Source: Adiantum capillus-veneris
Lineage: Eukaryota > Streptophyta > Polypodiopsida > Polypodiales > Pteridaceae
Reading direction: 5' to 3'
Length of the DNA stretch: 64,000 nucleotides
NCBI GenBank assembly: GCA_014529385.2
Contig: CM043945.1
Location: 93,076,112 to 93,140,111, forward strand
The first letter of the stretch is position 1; every line of letters begins with the position of its first letter. Positions 23,840 to 36,185 of the stretch are shown here, one piece after another. The notes under the pieces were generated by a model. The model did no database searches and was not told the origin of the DNA. It worked only from the letters and a program-made list of their open reading frames with translations. Made by a program: the position numbers and the translations under genes.

Positions 23840-24262
23840 AATGTCACCATGCCAAGTAGGATGCCACATCATCATAGTCAAATAATTGACCATGCCACCT
23901 TGCATGCCACATCATCCTATTGCCCCTAAGTGACATGGTATGCCTTGTCATCCTTGAGCTCCATGATCCCATATTGCCACTCACTCAATTTTCCAACTCA
24001 CGTTCCACGTATTCTGCTACTTGCATGCCACTAGCTCCCATTCTTTGCCACCTCACGTGCCAAGTAAGTTGCCACCTCACATGGAATGCCACCTCATGTG
24101 TCACACAAGTTGTCACCTTGCATGGCACCTCTCCACGTCACTTGCCAACTATGTTGCCACTTTGCACACCACATCACCGATTGTTCCATGACATTAGCCA
24201 CATAGGCCACCGCCTTGCATGTCACATCCACCATGACTGCCACATAGACTTCCATGTAGGAT
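23840..24262. repeat. GCCACnT...CATG-rich degenerate repeat (copy 1)
   Basis: Short, imperfect repeats of TGCCAC followed within a few bases by CATG or CACGTG fill about 420 bp. Examples are CATGCCACCTTGCATGCCACATCATC near 23890-23915 and TTGCCACCTCACATGGAATGCCACCTCATG near 24070-24100. A 122-codon ORF (23920-24288) runs through it and is His/Cys-rich because of the repeat; I do not accept it as a gene. Confidence 0.6.
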
Positions 24263-24690
24263 GGCATATTAATTCATGTTATAATTAAGAAATTATTTCC
24301 TGAGTAAATTTCAAAAATTAATTCATAAAATTGAAAAAATACATATAATCCTAAGTTAAATACCAAAAATTTTATAGCCCAATAAAAGAAATTAATTTAA
24401 TCTTTTCCATCAATCTATATTTAAGAATAATGAAAAAAACCTCATAAAAATCCTTGAAAATTGCAAAAATCTACTAAAAAATAGCTAAATTTTTTTGAAA
24501 AAACTTTAAAACTGATAAAAAGTCACCAAAAATTTTGTTTTATTTTCAAAATTTTGTATATTATCAAAGAAATTATATTAATGATTTGAAATATTGTGTG
24601 ATTGAAAATTTGTACATAGAGAAATTAGCATTCTCTTTAAGGATTATCTTTGCCTCTTTAAAAAATAAGGGATTGGTTTTATTGATCCTC
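24263..24690. other. Very AT-rich stretch (copy 1)
   Basis: Runs of A and T with short AAATTT-type motifs; no coding signal. It separates the CATG-rich repeat from the gag-like debris to the right. Confidence 0.6.
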
Positions 24691-25083
24691 TTATATAAAT
24701 ATACATCACGTTTAAGGTGGCATAAGCATTGTTTTTCTCATTTGACCTCATTTGTATACCCCTCTTGCATGCACCCCTCTACAACTTCTACAACACTAAG
24801 GATGGATTTTGAGTCACGTAGATCACGCAAAGGTGATAGCTGATTGAAGACTCCTACACATAGCTCTAGAGGATGTCAAGGTTGCATGCCTTGAGGAGAA
24901 AATGTACAATTATCATGAGTGCAAGTAGAAATATTGTGATCATAGTCCCACGACACGTGCCTTGGTTGATTCCTTTGAGCCTCCTAGGGATGTTTTCAGG
25001 TTAGTTCCCACTCCTCTTGCCATAGCTATATCTCCCTCATCATCCTCTACATGCCAATCTTCTCCACCAATATCTTCATTTTC

Positions 25084-25431
25084 CATTGCTCATTTATCCA
25101 CTCCACCTATTCCAGAGATTGGTGCCCTTGGCATTACATCCGTGGTAGGTGCGGTTGGTGAGTTGACCCTATGGATGGGATACCTATGGGGTTTGAGTTA
25201 TATAGAACCATAGAGTACTCTCTAGCATTAGTTGTACCAGCAACAACTTGTATTTGCCATTGCTCATTTATCCACTCCACCTATTCCAAAGATTGGTGTC
25301 CTTGGCATTACATCCGTGGTAGATGCGGTTGGTGAGTTGACCCCTATGGATGCGATACCTATGGGTTTGAGTTATATAGAACCATAGAGTACTCCGTAGC
25401 ATTAGTTGTACCAGCAACAACTTGTATTTCC
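25084..25431 (+). repeat. 174-bp direct tandem duplication in gag-like debris (copy 1)
   Basis: CATTGCTCATTTATCCACTC starts at 25084 and again at 25258. The two 174-bp units differ at a few bases. The length is 58 codons, so it keeps a frame encoding HLSTPPIPEIGALGITSVV in the first unit and a variant in the second. The surrounding 24690-25740 has a Pro/Ser-rich, low-stop character that suggests a decayed gag, without a diagnostic motif. Confidence 0.85.
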
Positions 25432-26351
25432 TAGATATGGCTCTGCTACTCAGCCTCCCCTATTACCTCCATTGGCACCAGCTGCGACTCCACACCATCT
25501 CACTAGATCTGAATTGTGATGTCATGCTCATGGCATGTATGATCATGATATGGCTGACCTAACAATGGTACAGTAGGGAGAGTCGTTGGAGATTTTCTTG
25601 GCTTTAATCATGTTACAATGGGGGTGAGCATCATAAAAGATATGGAGCCCGTGTTCTTAGAGGGCTGGTACTATTGTCATCAAGAATGTGAGGTGCTCTG
25701 TTTGAGGGTTCCTCCTATTACACCTATCACATCTCACTAGGAGACAATCCCACGACTAGAATGTCAATCTAGGGATGCAAGAAACTCGGCTAGGGCTTGG
25801 AAGCACACCAAGACGTTGTCACTCTCTTATATGAACACAATTCACTCCACAAAGACTCATGATGAACTACCTACCTGCCAATCCTAACTTTACCTCTCTC
25901 ATTCAACGCACATCCGCATGCAAATTTACAATAAAATCAAGTCCAACTCGCACCAAATTCATTAGGCATGATTTTGAGATGTCTAGAAACACATATCAAT
26001 AATCAAACTTTAAATTTGCACAGTTACCCAAAATTGCTTTATCACTTCAGTGATTGTCTTGAGCATGTACTTCTCATTTAGTCTTTCACCTCGTGCAGGT
26101 GTTGGCAAGGCAGGGTAGTTCAACCAAGTGACGTGTTTCCTTTGCAGATCTGCATGTTGTTTCCAATCACTCATTGTACTGGGCAAAAGGTGGCATCTTC
26201 TTGTAATGTAGTAGGTGCCCTTTACCATGTGAATGCTCCATTTCTGGTGGTTCTATAGCCATGCCTTTCTCTATCTTGGTTGTTTGAGGTGTTCCTGAGA
26301 CGTCTCTATAAAATCCTTCTCAATTGCTACCTTGCAGCATAAGCATTCATA

Positions 26352-26580
26352 CCTGATGAATAATAAGGGTAGAGCTCTGGTGCACCATTCTTCATTGATG
26401 CAAGTGGGCCTCAAAATTTGTATGTTTACTGAGTGTAGGACTCTAATCTCCCACTCCATCGCAACCTGATGAGCAACAAGGGTCGAGCTCTTGTGTACCA
26501 TTCTTCATTGATATTGCCAGTGGGCCTCAAAATTTGTATGTTTACTGAGTGTCGGACTCTAATCTCCCACTCCACACTTA
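26352..26580. repeat. 114/116-bp tandem duplication (copy 1)
   Basis: CCTGATGAnnAAnAAGGGTnGAGCTCT starts near 26351 and 26465. TGGGCCTCAAAATTTGTATG occurs at 26405 and 26521. The units differ by a 2-bp insertion and a few substitutions. Confidence 0.85.
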
Positions 26581-26673
26581 TTTTAAATGGCCGTTTGGAC
26601 GTGTCAAACTCCTTTCCTTCAGTACTTGAATTGCTTCATCAACCAATTTTTGACTTTGATTCAATAAGGACTC

Positions 26674-27060
26674 CTAAGAAGTTCTTTTCTTTTGAGTCGG
26701 TTTCTTCTCTTCTTCTACTTCACTAGGGCTAGGCACACCTCCTGCTTGTTCCATTTCTTTATGTTCACCTCCAACACTTTGTCCTTGGGGATCTTGTGAT
26801 GACTGACCCGTTTTGGTAGTAGTCTGTTGTGTTTGTGTCTGCAATTTGATTTGTAGGCTGGTCCCCCATGCCCTTATCATCCTGATACATACTCATGATC
26901 ATGTGCAGGAAGCATGCCTTTTTATGGTCTACTTTCAAGCTTGGCTTGTGGGGATGTTACTAGTGCCTTCAAATCTTCATCTCCTTCTTCAATGTCTCAT
27001 TTTCTTGTTCCAAAGATTAAAGGTTTGGCCCCGGAAGCGACGCCCTTCGTGTTTTAAAAT
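26674..27060 (-). pseudogene. Gag-like polar/coiled-coil remnant (copy 1)
   Basis: The minus-strand open segment 26880-26674 (68 residues) is Gln/Thr/Glu/Lys-rich (QTQTQQTTTKTGQSSQD; SEVEEEKKPTQKK). Just upstream in the same sense, around 27020-26980, another frame reads SLEQENETLKKEMK, a coiled-coil-like heptad pattern. Downstream, near 26640-26600, is QKLVDEAIQVLKE. This mix is common in the gag or linker of plant LTR elements, but no CCHC or protease motif is present. The assignment is tentative. Confidence 0.3.
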
Positions 27061-27670
27061 TCTAGATGATGCATTTCATGCTCTTATGATGATTATAAGC
27101 TAAGAAATTGGTATGGGGGCACTCTCGACACCTGCTAAATATAGTATGGGTGAACATTGTCTATATGCAATAACTAGCATGTGTAGCCATCAAAAAGATA
27201 TCAAAAGTCGTCAAAAATGAAAACTTGATACATGGTACTGCAAAGAAACGTATGAGGGATAGTCTCACAAAATTTGACCCTTTTTCAGATTGGATTTTCT
27301 ATTTCTCCCACCAAAAATGACATTTTTTGGGTCAACATGGTCAAATATAGGGTAACAAATGCCCAAATTTAGACCCAAAAGGTGTGAAAAAAGAACAAAT
27401 TCAAGGGATCAATCATAGTGGCATGACTTTCCCTAAGCTAGCATGCTTGTAGCTAGCTCATATCAACCGAGAAACCTCTTTCCATGTATCATTCTCTATG
27501 ATCAATGTATGGGGTAGTCCCGTCCTGCATTCTACTTGTTTTTAAACTTGTGAGGGACACAACTAGGGTTTTCTCTTCTCAGATTACGGTTTGTGATTAT
27601 TTGTGGAAGTGCTAAGATTCCCCATAATCGTATTTAGGGTGAATTAGGGGAGGAAGCTAGAGTTTTGCAC
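27061..27670. other. Non-coding stretch (copy 1)
   Basis: No gene or repeat is recognised. The sequence contains ACTAGGGTTTTCTCTT and GATTAGGGTTTTGGG type motifs, which are common in plant 5' leaders. It lies in front of the gag-like frame that continues past the end of copy 2. Confidence 0.4.
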
Positions 27671-28150
27671 TTAGGAAATTTGTGTTGTATCTATGCAATT
27701 AGATGCAAGGTCGCAAGAGTTATTGAATAAGATTAGGGTTTTGGGTGGAATTTTGTGCTTGTGTGTGATTGGATCTTCCATGTCTAGATTTCTCCACGAA
27801 ATCTCACAGTCAGAGGCCTGAAACTTCCTTGGCTCTACCACGAACACTTCAACACAAAATTTCGTGAACCCAACCTGAAAGAAGCCAAGGTGAGGGTTCA
27901 AAATAGCTTTGTCAGGGAGTAGATGTAACATTGGTGGCTTCAAGCTGGTAACAATGCTTATTGCCTCTGCAATTGAAATATCTGGCATTGTTGAGGTGGC
28001 AGACTCACTTGATGCCGGCTCATCTTCTATCCGCCTACGCTTTGAAGAAGATTCAATCTTCTCCTTCGCCTTCAACTCTACATGGAGTTGTTTCACAAGC
28101 TCCAGTCGCTCATGCACTTCAAGAAATGCGGAAATCATCGGATCGTGCAA
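27671..28150 (-). CDS. Chimeric ORF created by the duplication junction
   Basis: A 159-codon minus-strand frame crosses the copy1/copy2 junction at 27900-27903. Its first 83 or so residues are the duplicated upstream part of the kinase-like gene (from MHDPMISAF, through the KRRR cluster, to LLPDKAI). The remaining residues (NPHLGFFQVGFTK...) come from the right end of copy 1, which outside the junction occurs only as a separate 76-codon frame at 47551-47781. In copy 1 the same N-terminus instead runs into FHLSMPQLGEGRW. Nothing shows that it is transcribed. One residue differs between copies (Pro in copy 1, Leu here). Confidence 0.3.
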   Translation of the reverse strand: MHDPMISAFLEVHERLELVKQLHVELKAKEKIESSSKRRRIEDEPASSESATSTMPDISIAEAISIVTSLKPPMLHLLPDKAILNPHLGFFQVGFTKFCVEVFVVEPRKFQASDCEISWRNLDMEDPITHKHKIPPKTLILFNNSCDLASNCIDTTQIS

Positions 28151-28495
28151 ACTATCGAATGAAACGATAATCTGTCCGATGATTTGTCAAATTGCATTCT
28201 CTATAATGCCACTAGAGAGAATATCGGTGCTAAAAGAGGTGGTTGGGTGTGCTTGTTGTAGCTAGGCGAAGTAGAATTGGGAGATGTCTCAAACGAGACG
28301 GGTGAAGAGGGTGGGTGCGGCGGGATTGTTCAGGCATTTGATGCAGAAATCGAATGCAACATCCGCTAAGGTGTTTGCGATGCACTCGAGTAAGCTTTGT
28401 CTTGGCCATTGTTGTAAGTACATAGTCGTATTAGTGGGAGATACATTCGTGCCACAATCAATTTCTAAAAATGAAGTAGAAAAACATAGAGTCAT
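27903..28495 (-). pseudogene. Duplicated upstream fragment of the kinase-like gene
   Basis: This repeats 8018-8610 with one substitution (28122). Because the duplication edge lies at 8018, this copy has no kinase catalytic domain beyond it; it joins the right end of copy 1 instead. The frame pieces are the same as in copy 1: 28495-28289 (68 residues, with ECIANTLADVAFDF) and the 28150 start. Function is unknown. Confidence 0.4.
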
Positions 28496-28572
28496 TCATG
28501 CTAAGTAAACCATTTGAGTTGCATATACAACTATTAAGGAGTATTTTGTATTAACAATCATAGAGCGGGAGA

Positions 28573-28575
<3 letters not shown>

Positions 28576-28614
<39 letters not shown>
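28576..28614. repeat. (AG)19 microsatellite (copy 2)
   Basis: About 38 bp, against 42 bp at 8691-8732. Confidence 0.95.
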
Positions 28615-28622
<8 letters not shown>

Positions 28623-28969
28623 AATAAACAAAGTACACATAAAGAGAAATTAAGCAGCATGCATGTGTGCAACCAAGCCGTGTGAGACGATCGTCTCTAA
28701 CACAAGTCTAGATTCTGCAATGAGAGTGTTGATAGATTTTCTATCAATCAAGCAACTCTTTGAGTGTGAGGATATGTCTCTAACACAAGTAAGCAATTGA
28801 CTATTCTTGAATGTAGCATTCTAGTAATGGAATGCAAGTCATACACGATAAGTACGATGATCTAAGAGCATGACACATACGGCATGTCTAGTACCTCGCG
28901 CAACAAGTTGAGACAAAGAGAAGAAAAATTTCAGCTCAACCCTCATCTTGTTGTGTAAGATATTAGATG

Positions 28970-30271
28970 AATATGTGATTATAATGATGACGTAGACCCC
29001 TTCGTTCCGTATGAACTTGATACATTTGACATGGGTCCTCATTATTACATGGAAGATGCTTTTGTGCAAGTCAAACTATCAAGCATCTCCTTTTGCTCCA
29101 AGGGCCCAAAATATCAATAATTTTGCCAAGAGACCACCTCTTCAATGCTACAATTGTGGTGGACCACATTGTGTAGCAGAGTGTCCAAATATATTACAAA
29201 GCAATGCTACACCAGTGCAAGCCAATCACGAGAGCACATTTGCAATGCCAGTACTGACATGTAACCGTTGTGGTATAGATCATTTGATTGCTCAATGTCC
29301 ACATAACCCCAGTGCACCCGAGATTACACCCTTAAACTTGCTTGAGGTTGCACCCAAAACGACTCCAGTTACACCAGTGAATATACTCACACGGTCTATG
29401 CTTCAAAATCAAAACTATGTCCTTGAAGAGAGAGACGCTGCATCAATTTCCCAAGCAAGGAGAAAGAAAATACGAAGGGAGAAATCAATCAAGGCTACAC
29501 ATTCCGATCCAAGCTCAAAGAGTAACATTGGGACAGGCAATGACCCCGTATATTTGAATGACCCCGACAATGACTCTAATTCAGTTGAAACCAATGACAC
29601 TAAAACCACCACCATAAGAGAAAAAACCAATGGGGAGGATAACGAGAAGGGATCAAGCAAAGCTGAAATTCAAGGACATCAAAAGGAAAACATGCCTCCT
29701 TCCTCAAAACAAAAGGTGTCTTCACAGCTTCCCAAACAGTCTAAGAACTCCCAAGCAAATCCACAAGGGTTAACCCCCAAGAAACCCAAGAAGATTAGCG
29801 CATATCCAAACCTTGTGGAGGAGATTGAACAAGTCAAGCACTCAAGAAATTTAGTGGAAGAGACACAAACAAAGCTAGAGCTGAAACCTAACCATATCAA
29901 AATTATAGATACCGTGTTTCCTACACAGATCCATCCTCCTCAGTAACACAAACCCCTAGCAATACCTAGTATTATCCAAGAGGGAAGTGAGGGTAAGTCA
30001 TTGCAAACTAGGCAACCACGTGATCTATTTGAGAGGATGTTTAGTGAGGATATACCTGAACCCATTGAAGAAGTAGAAATCCCCTCTTCACTAGTGCTTG
30101 GTGCTAGTCTAGAATCTCAAAAGGTCCCATGGAACATCTCCAAACTGATGGATTTCTGTCTTTTGAAGTGAGGACCACAATCATTTCTAAGCTGTATGGA
30201 GATCTTAAACTATGCTTAGTGCTTCGTACATTCCTTAATGGAGAACTACAGGCTAGATTATCATGAATATG
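28970..30271 (+). pseudogene. Gag-like protein with two CCHC knuckles (copy 2)
   Basis: The open part 29011-29946 encodes the same 311 residues as copy 1, with knuckles at residues 46-58 and 84-96. The same frameshift lies just upstream of the apparent start and the same shifted frames lie downstream. No new disabling change is seen between the copies here, so the damage predates the duplication. Confidence 0.6.
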
Positions 30272-30820
30272 CCTGACTTGGAAGTGAATGATGAGGAACA
30301 ACTAGAACCACAACCCAACCTAGAGGGACATGAGTCTGTAGTTGAGGTACCTGTCAATGAGTTGGGTCAATACTTTGAAGGCGATGAATGTAATGCCACT
30401 CTACCCATCACTACGAAGGGGTTAAATGTAAAGGGAATCCCTGATGGTGGTGCAAAAGTTAGCATTGTTACTAAGAATTTTTGGGAATCCATGGGAAGAC
30501 CTCACCTTGGAGTTACAAACATTGTAGTAGAGATGTAAAATGGAACCCTTTCCAAGCCTATAGGGATGCTCAAGGATCTTAAGATCAAGGTTCTTGGACA
30601 TAGGGTATGGCATACCTTCATTGTCATGGATTTTTCTAAGCACCCTATGTCATATGAGATGATCTTAGGATGACCCTTCATGAGAGAAGAAAAAATGGTA
30701 CATGACTGGTCTAAAAACCATGTCTATCTACAGTTCCAAGACTCTGTCATTCGAATGGATCTTATGATCGGAAAAGTGCATCATTTAGGCAGTAGATCTA
30801 TCATTGATAATCGCTCTGAC
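30263..30820 (+). pseudogene. Retropepsin-like segment 1 (copy 2)
   Basis: Identical to copy 1 over the open 91 codons (30263-30538), with the DGGAKV motif and the same three later stops. One substitution (C10857 in copy 1, A30738 here) changes a residue in the LQFPDSV segment to LQFQDSV. Confidence 0.6.
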
Positions 30821-31014
30821 TAGGGGGGCTCACTGTGTAAAACTACCACAACACGCGTTCAATACATGTTTGTAAATCCCCTTAGCTGTGAATTGTTTTA
30901 GGAATATATTGTACCCTTTTCTTTTAAATTCTGTAAATTTAATTCAGATTTGAAAAAATATAGTCCTTTGATACATATATTTCTGTAAGTTTTAGGAACT
31001 TTAAATACCCTTCC

Positions 31015-31760
31015 GTTGAACTCACGTGATAGGTTACATATTTTTTTAGGTGACCCCCCGAGCGCTCTGATACCATAGTTCACTCAGCACCACTACAATA
31101 TTGTTATACTTATAGGGAGAAGACGGATACTAAGCAAAACTCTCCCTATACGGATGTGTTACCTGGCATGATCAAGTCAGATAATGTCAATTGGATACAC
31201 TTAGTGGACACTATAGATACTTGGGGAGCTAGAGGAACAACCTTTGTAACACCTGAGGGGGCTGAAGTACCAACCTCATAAACATGTTAAGTGTACCACA
31301 TGTACTCTCTAAAGATATACATGATGAATCCATTGAGTAACCTTGGTATTACACAGGCATTATTTGTGGAGACTGATGAGGATCCTTTGGATTCTGGTTC
31401 ACCTCTATGATACCCAATCGAATTGAATAGTCCATATGGAAAGATATTATAGAATGCATTACTAGACACAGGTGCTAGACATACTCTATTATTGTATGGT
31501 GTGTGGTGTCAATTAGGAAAGCCGACCTTATCGGACAGCACCATTCAAGTTAAGGGTATCAATAAAAAATTACTAAAGTGTTGGGCATCTTGACTGCTCC
31601 TATCGCTTATGAGAATGGGGTAATGGTGCACGACTTTTTGGTCATGCCTGCTGGTACTATGGAAGGGAGAATCAACCTAGGAATAATGTGGATGTCGGCA
31701 ACCAAGTGTACCATTGATTGGGCAACTCAGTGTATCACAATGCAATTTGTGACCTAATTT
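31015..31760 (+). pseudogene. Retropepsin-like segment 2 (copy 2), with extra frameshift
   Basis: Same as 11135-11880 except that the C-run at 31054-31059 has six bases. This closes the 88-codon frame that copy 1 keeps open. The DTGARHTLLL segment near 31465 is intact, and one substitution at 31538 changes SDNT to SDST. Homopolymer length is the usual place for assembly error, so the frameshift needs checking against reads. Confidence 0.55.
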
Positions 31761-31833
31761 CCTCATTCTTGAGGGTGCATGCTATAGATATTTCTCTTGC
31801 TCTATCTCATTCTCCATCTCCTTTGTGTGCTCA

Positions 31834-32001
<168 letters not shown>

Positions 32002-32187
32002 TGAGTGACTGAGGGAGAGAGTGTGTGCGATCGAGCATCACGGTGACATCGATAGTGGCGAGGTGGTTGAGCAGCGGTGATGCGTGCTTCTTATTCTTTG
32101 TGGCACATGGATCGTTCATGATGGCAGCATAGAGTGGTGAGTGACACACCTTTATTCTCTTGATGCTTTCCTCCTTTTCTTGGTTGT

Positions 32188-33984
32188 GTGTTTGTAGTCT
32201 TCGTGGCTCACACAGGGTGTATGCGGAAAGTCCCTTGCATTGACACGTACGGCAGAGAATACAATCAACAACATCATGACAAAGTACCTAGCTCAAAGAC
32301 AATTCCAATGTTTCAATCTAAGCTTACCATAGAGTCCAACATGAGTTCAACGGAGATACTTAAGCCAAGTTCAAATTCACCTTCTTCAAGGCAACCATCA
32401 AGCAAGTTTGAAGCTTCCAAGAGCATTAGCAACTAGGAGACAATCAAAGATATAGTGCTTGCACAAGGATCAAAAACACAATCAGAGGGCACAGATAATG
32501 TCAGAGGCAATGGAGACAAAATTTTCCCATGTCCACTCGACAAAATTTGAAATTTCTCAAGCAGCTGTTAAGGTATCAAGATCAAATATTAATCAAGTAA
32601 GTCCAAAGTACATTGGTTATCTAGTACCAAAGAAGATCATATTTTTTCTAAGTGCCAAGGATGGAGTAAAGTTAAATTTCATGGCAAAGAACAATGCCAC
32701 GACTAATGTCACATCATATGACATGTGGTTACTTAAAAGAAAAACAAAGCTTTATGAAATTAGATAAAAATTTCCATCTCGCTTGGAATAGAAGTTTTAA
32801 GTTTGGGGATTGTAGAAGCTACTCTCCAACTACAGTCAAAAGCGATTATAGAAAAATTCTTGGTAATCTATTCTTGAAAAATGGGGACACACTTGATTTT
32901 GTCCAAGCACTAGGCAAAAGCATTTTAAGAAGAACCTGAAAGCTCAGTTCATTTCGTTTGCAGTCATCACAACAAGTCCAACTATGGCCATGAAAGAAAA
33001 GAATACAAACATTCAAAGGTTGTCAATGACAGACAAAGGGAAAGCCAAATCTTTTCAAAAAGTTACCTCATCCTCAACACAAAGGCCTATAAAGAAGACA
33101 AAGCCTCTACTTACGCTAGAACCTAGGCACAATGAACCTTCTACATCAAGAAATCCAATGAGCCAAAATCGTTAACAACCTCCTAAGAAGATCTTTCAAC
33201 CTAAGTATCTAGGATTCAAAGATCAACATTACAGACAATCAACAAAGATCTATATTGCAACTAGGGATATTCAAGTTCAAGATCCAATGTGGGTAGATCA
33301 ACCAAGAAAAAAGTCACAAGGACAACATATGGGATGGATAGCTTCCCAATATAGCTTACAAGAGCAAGGCTATTATAGTGGTCAAAGTAAAATTTGGCTA
33401 CCAAGACAAAAAGTAGTAGCTTATGCAGCGATGGGTGGCTTCCAACTACAACAATCAACTTGGAAACAAATCTCACATCAGTTTCAAAAGAGGAAACCAA
33501 AGCACAAGGCCAAAAATTGCAACAATAACTACCCTCACTCTAGAAGGTTTCAACAAATAGAAAATTCCATACCAGAGATTCCCTTAGATGGCACACAACT
33601 TGTATATCTGGATACAGCCTCGTCAACCTCTTGGATCATGCCATCATACATTCTTCAAGCACAAGGCTACTACAAAGGTAAAAAATATATTTGCCCACCT
33701 TGAACACCAAGCCTGGATTCTCCAATAGCCAGACTGCAATTACAAGATACACAGAGTGAAGAAGACAATGAAGAAGAGATACCACTGAATACATCTATGA
33801 TGTACAACCTAAGTTCCATACCAAGGAACAAATACATATGGTGGCCAAAACAAATAGTGAATGCCAACAAATATGTCATCTTCCATTTTCAAGAAATTAG
33901 AGACTTGACAAGTAAGAGGAGTGGAGTAAGACAAACGTTTCAAGCAACAACAACACAAGGAGCACATCAACATGACGCTCTTTG
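32188..33984 (+). pseudogene. Post-GT polar ORF and GYYxG-repeat frame (copy 2)
   Basis: Repeats 12308-14104 without any difference that I noticed. The polar ORF is 32188-32436. The long frame is 32984-33984, with the GYYxG motifs at 33356-33403 and 33653-33700 and the same two internal stops. Function is unknown, as in copy 1. Confidence 0.4.
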
Positions 33985-36185
33985 AACAGGTCAATCAAGT
34001 TGCCCAGGTGCAAAAAACGCTTGAGGCATAGTCAACAGTCATTGAGCCACTAAAAGAGCGCATCATTTGACCTAAGATTTCAGCCCTATATATTTCTCTG
34101 TGGTCTATGAGTCTAGATATTTAGGCTATAGCTCATACTGGGCGAGTTGAGCATATGTAAGTCATGTCGCTCATGCTTCATAGGTGAGCATAAGAGTTGA
34201 AGTCTAATTATTTTATTGATGAAGTGATGGAGTAGTCCAAACACATTCACATGATTAAGTCACGAGAAATCCTTGCAAAAAAATATCTTCTTGCGAGTAA
34301 GGGAAGCTCCTGAAGAAAAAATATTTTTTTCTTTCTAGCTACATTAACTCCTTGAAGCACCCATCAAACTCTTTCTCGCACACATAAATTTTTTCATGAA
34401 AATTCTGTGTACGCATATAGAATGTCCCACCATTGGACATTTGCATTAGACACAATTTTGTGTTCCACCCATGCACTCACCCTATAGATACAACCAAGGA
34501 CAACAACTCAACTCAACATGATGTGCAAACAAATACTCTTGCCTTGATAGTGGCTACTCCATTTAGAACTCACAAATCTTACCAATACCATACACAATAA
34601 TGTACTTAACATACAATTAAATTAAGATTACCCGAGCACAAGTACATAATCTCACCATATATAGTACAAAGGGCATTTTTTTCCATGTGGTTTTTACCCT
34701 TTGGTCATCTAGGTTTTCAGACCCTAATCTAGTGTACATACACCTTTTATTTTATTTTAGTTTTACCCTTTATTATCACCTCACTTATTTTGAGCCTTTA
34801 ATGCCAATACCCATATTACACACCCATACCAAAGCACACTTTGATAGCCGACACGTAAAATAGCACTCACCTCCGACACTAGTCCACATGTGCCTGTGAT
34901 ACAAGCAGCGCATAAGGACGTGCACTAAAATCGGATGGGGGGAGTCTTAACTAGAGATTTAAAGGATTTCATTGGATGTGTCAATGCAAATATTTACCAT
35001 TTATAGTATGTGCTTGGTGATATCGAATGATGTGGATGTGTAGCTAAGATGGAGATGAAGTGAAGATTTTTACAACTTAAAGAGAACAAGAGGATCCAAT
35101 GTCATCTTATGAAGTTACGGTCATCATCAACGGTACCTTATCTTTTATGAATTTCCCATCAATGACCACAAAAGTAGATTGTATATATTTCATTGGGCTC
35201 TATCGGAGTTCCAACTTATAAACATTGTGCTAATTATGGAGCCTAGGTAGCATAACTATCAGGAGAAGTAAGTCAAATGCAATTGTCCACCCGGCCACTT
35301 CTAAAAACGTCCTAGGTGTATATAGCTGAAAATGCACAATGTGAATGGAAGTTATTATGCATTTTGGATAAGCTTGTGCAAAGAAGAAGGTGATGGCTAT
35401 GGAGTTCTCAAGCTTCCTAAGCGCATGTAACGAGGGATGAGCATTGCGTGATAGCTAAATTCTATTCTCTTCTCTCTCATCTACACATTGATGTAATTTA
35501 TGTTTGATTATGTCATTGATTATTCTCTAATTAGTTTCTTAATTTCTCTCTTTAATCATGTTTCCCCTCTTGTTGAGCATGCTTTCTTGTGTGTATAGAC
35601 TAGTGTAGTGTCTGTGTGCACGGGTTGTGCTTTGCTACGCTTGTTTATGTACATGTGTGCTTGATGTTTTGAGTGATAAGTGGTTAATTAGTGAGTTTCA
35701 AGCAAGATTAAGCTCTTGTGTTGAGAGACTAGACCGGTAGATAGAGTGGTAGTGAGCTTGCTCGTAGACACGACCATAGAGGGGTGTCTAGGTCTTCTCA
35801 CTTTACCATTGGCTCCTACAATTGCATGATTCCTCACACTAATCTTCTTTTTTCACACATACTTGTTGATGTATGTTGCTCCATGTTCTAGCTAGCTAGA
35901 GATCCATCGTATTGACATTATGATGGTGGATTGTACTCTATGCTACGACCCTCAACAGTTTTCACTCAATGCATAGCAAGAATTCTTCACAACTACTTTC
36001 ATATTTTGCTTTGATTCTAACTACACATGTTTTCTTCTAACCATTATTGAATTTCTATGTTGATTGGCCCAAAATGAAAGCCTAATCTTCCACCTCTCTC
36101 TTAGCTTCATATAAGGGATCCATAGGCCTGCTTTTTTGTGCTTTAGTGTGTATCAGGTCAAACGTGCAAACCTTATTCTTTTAGG

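Noticed and set aside
23920-24288. His/Cys-rich 122-codon ORF that could suggest a metal-binding protein
   Set aside because: Its composition follows from the GCCAC/CATG repeat; no ordered Cys/His motif.
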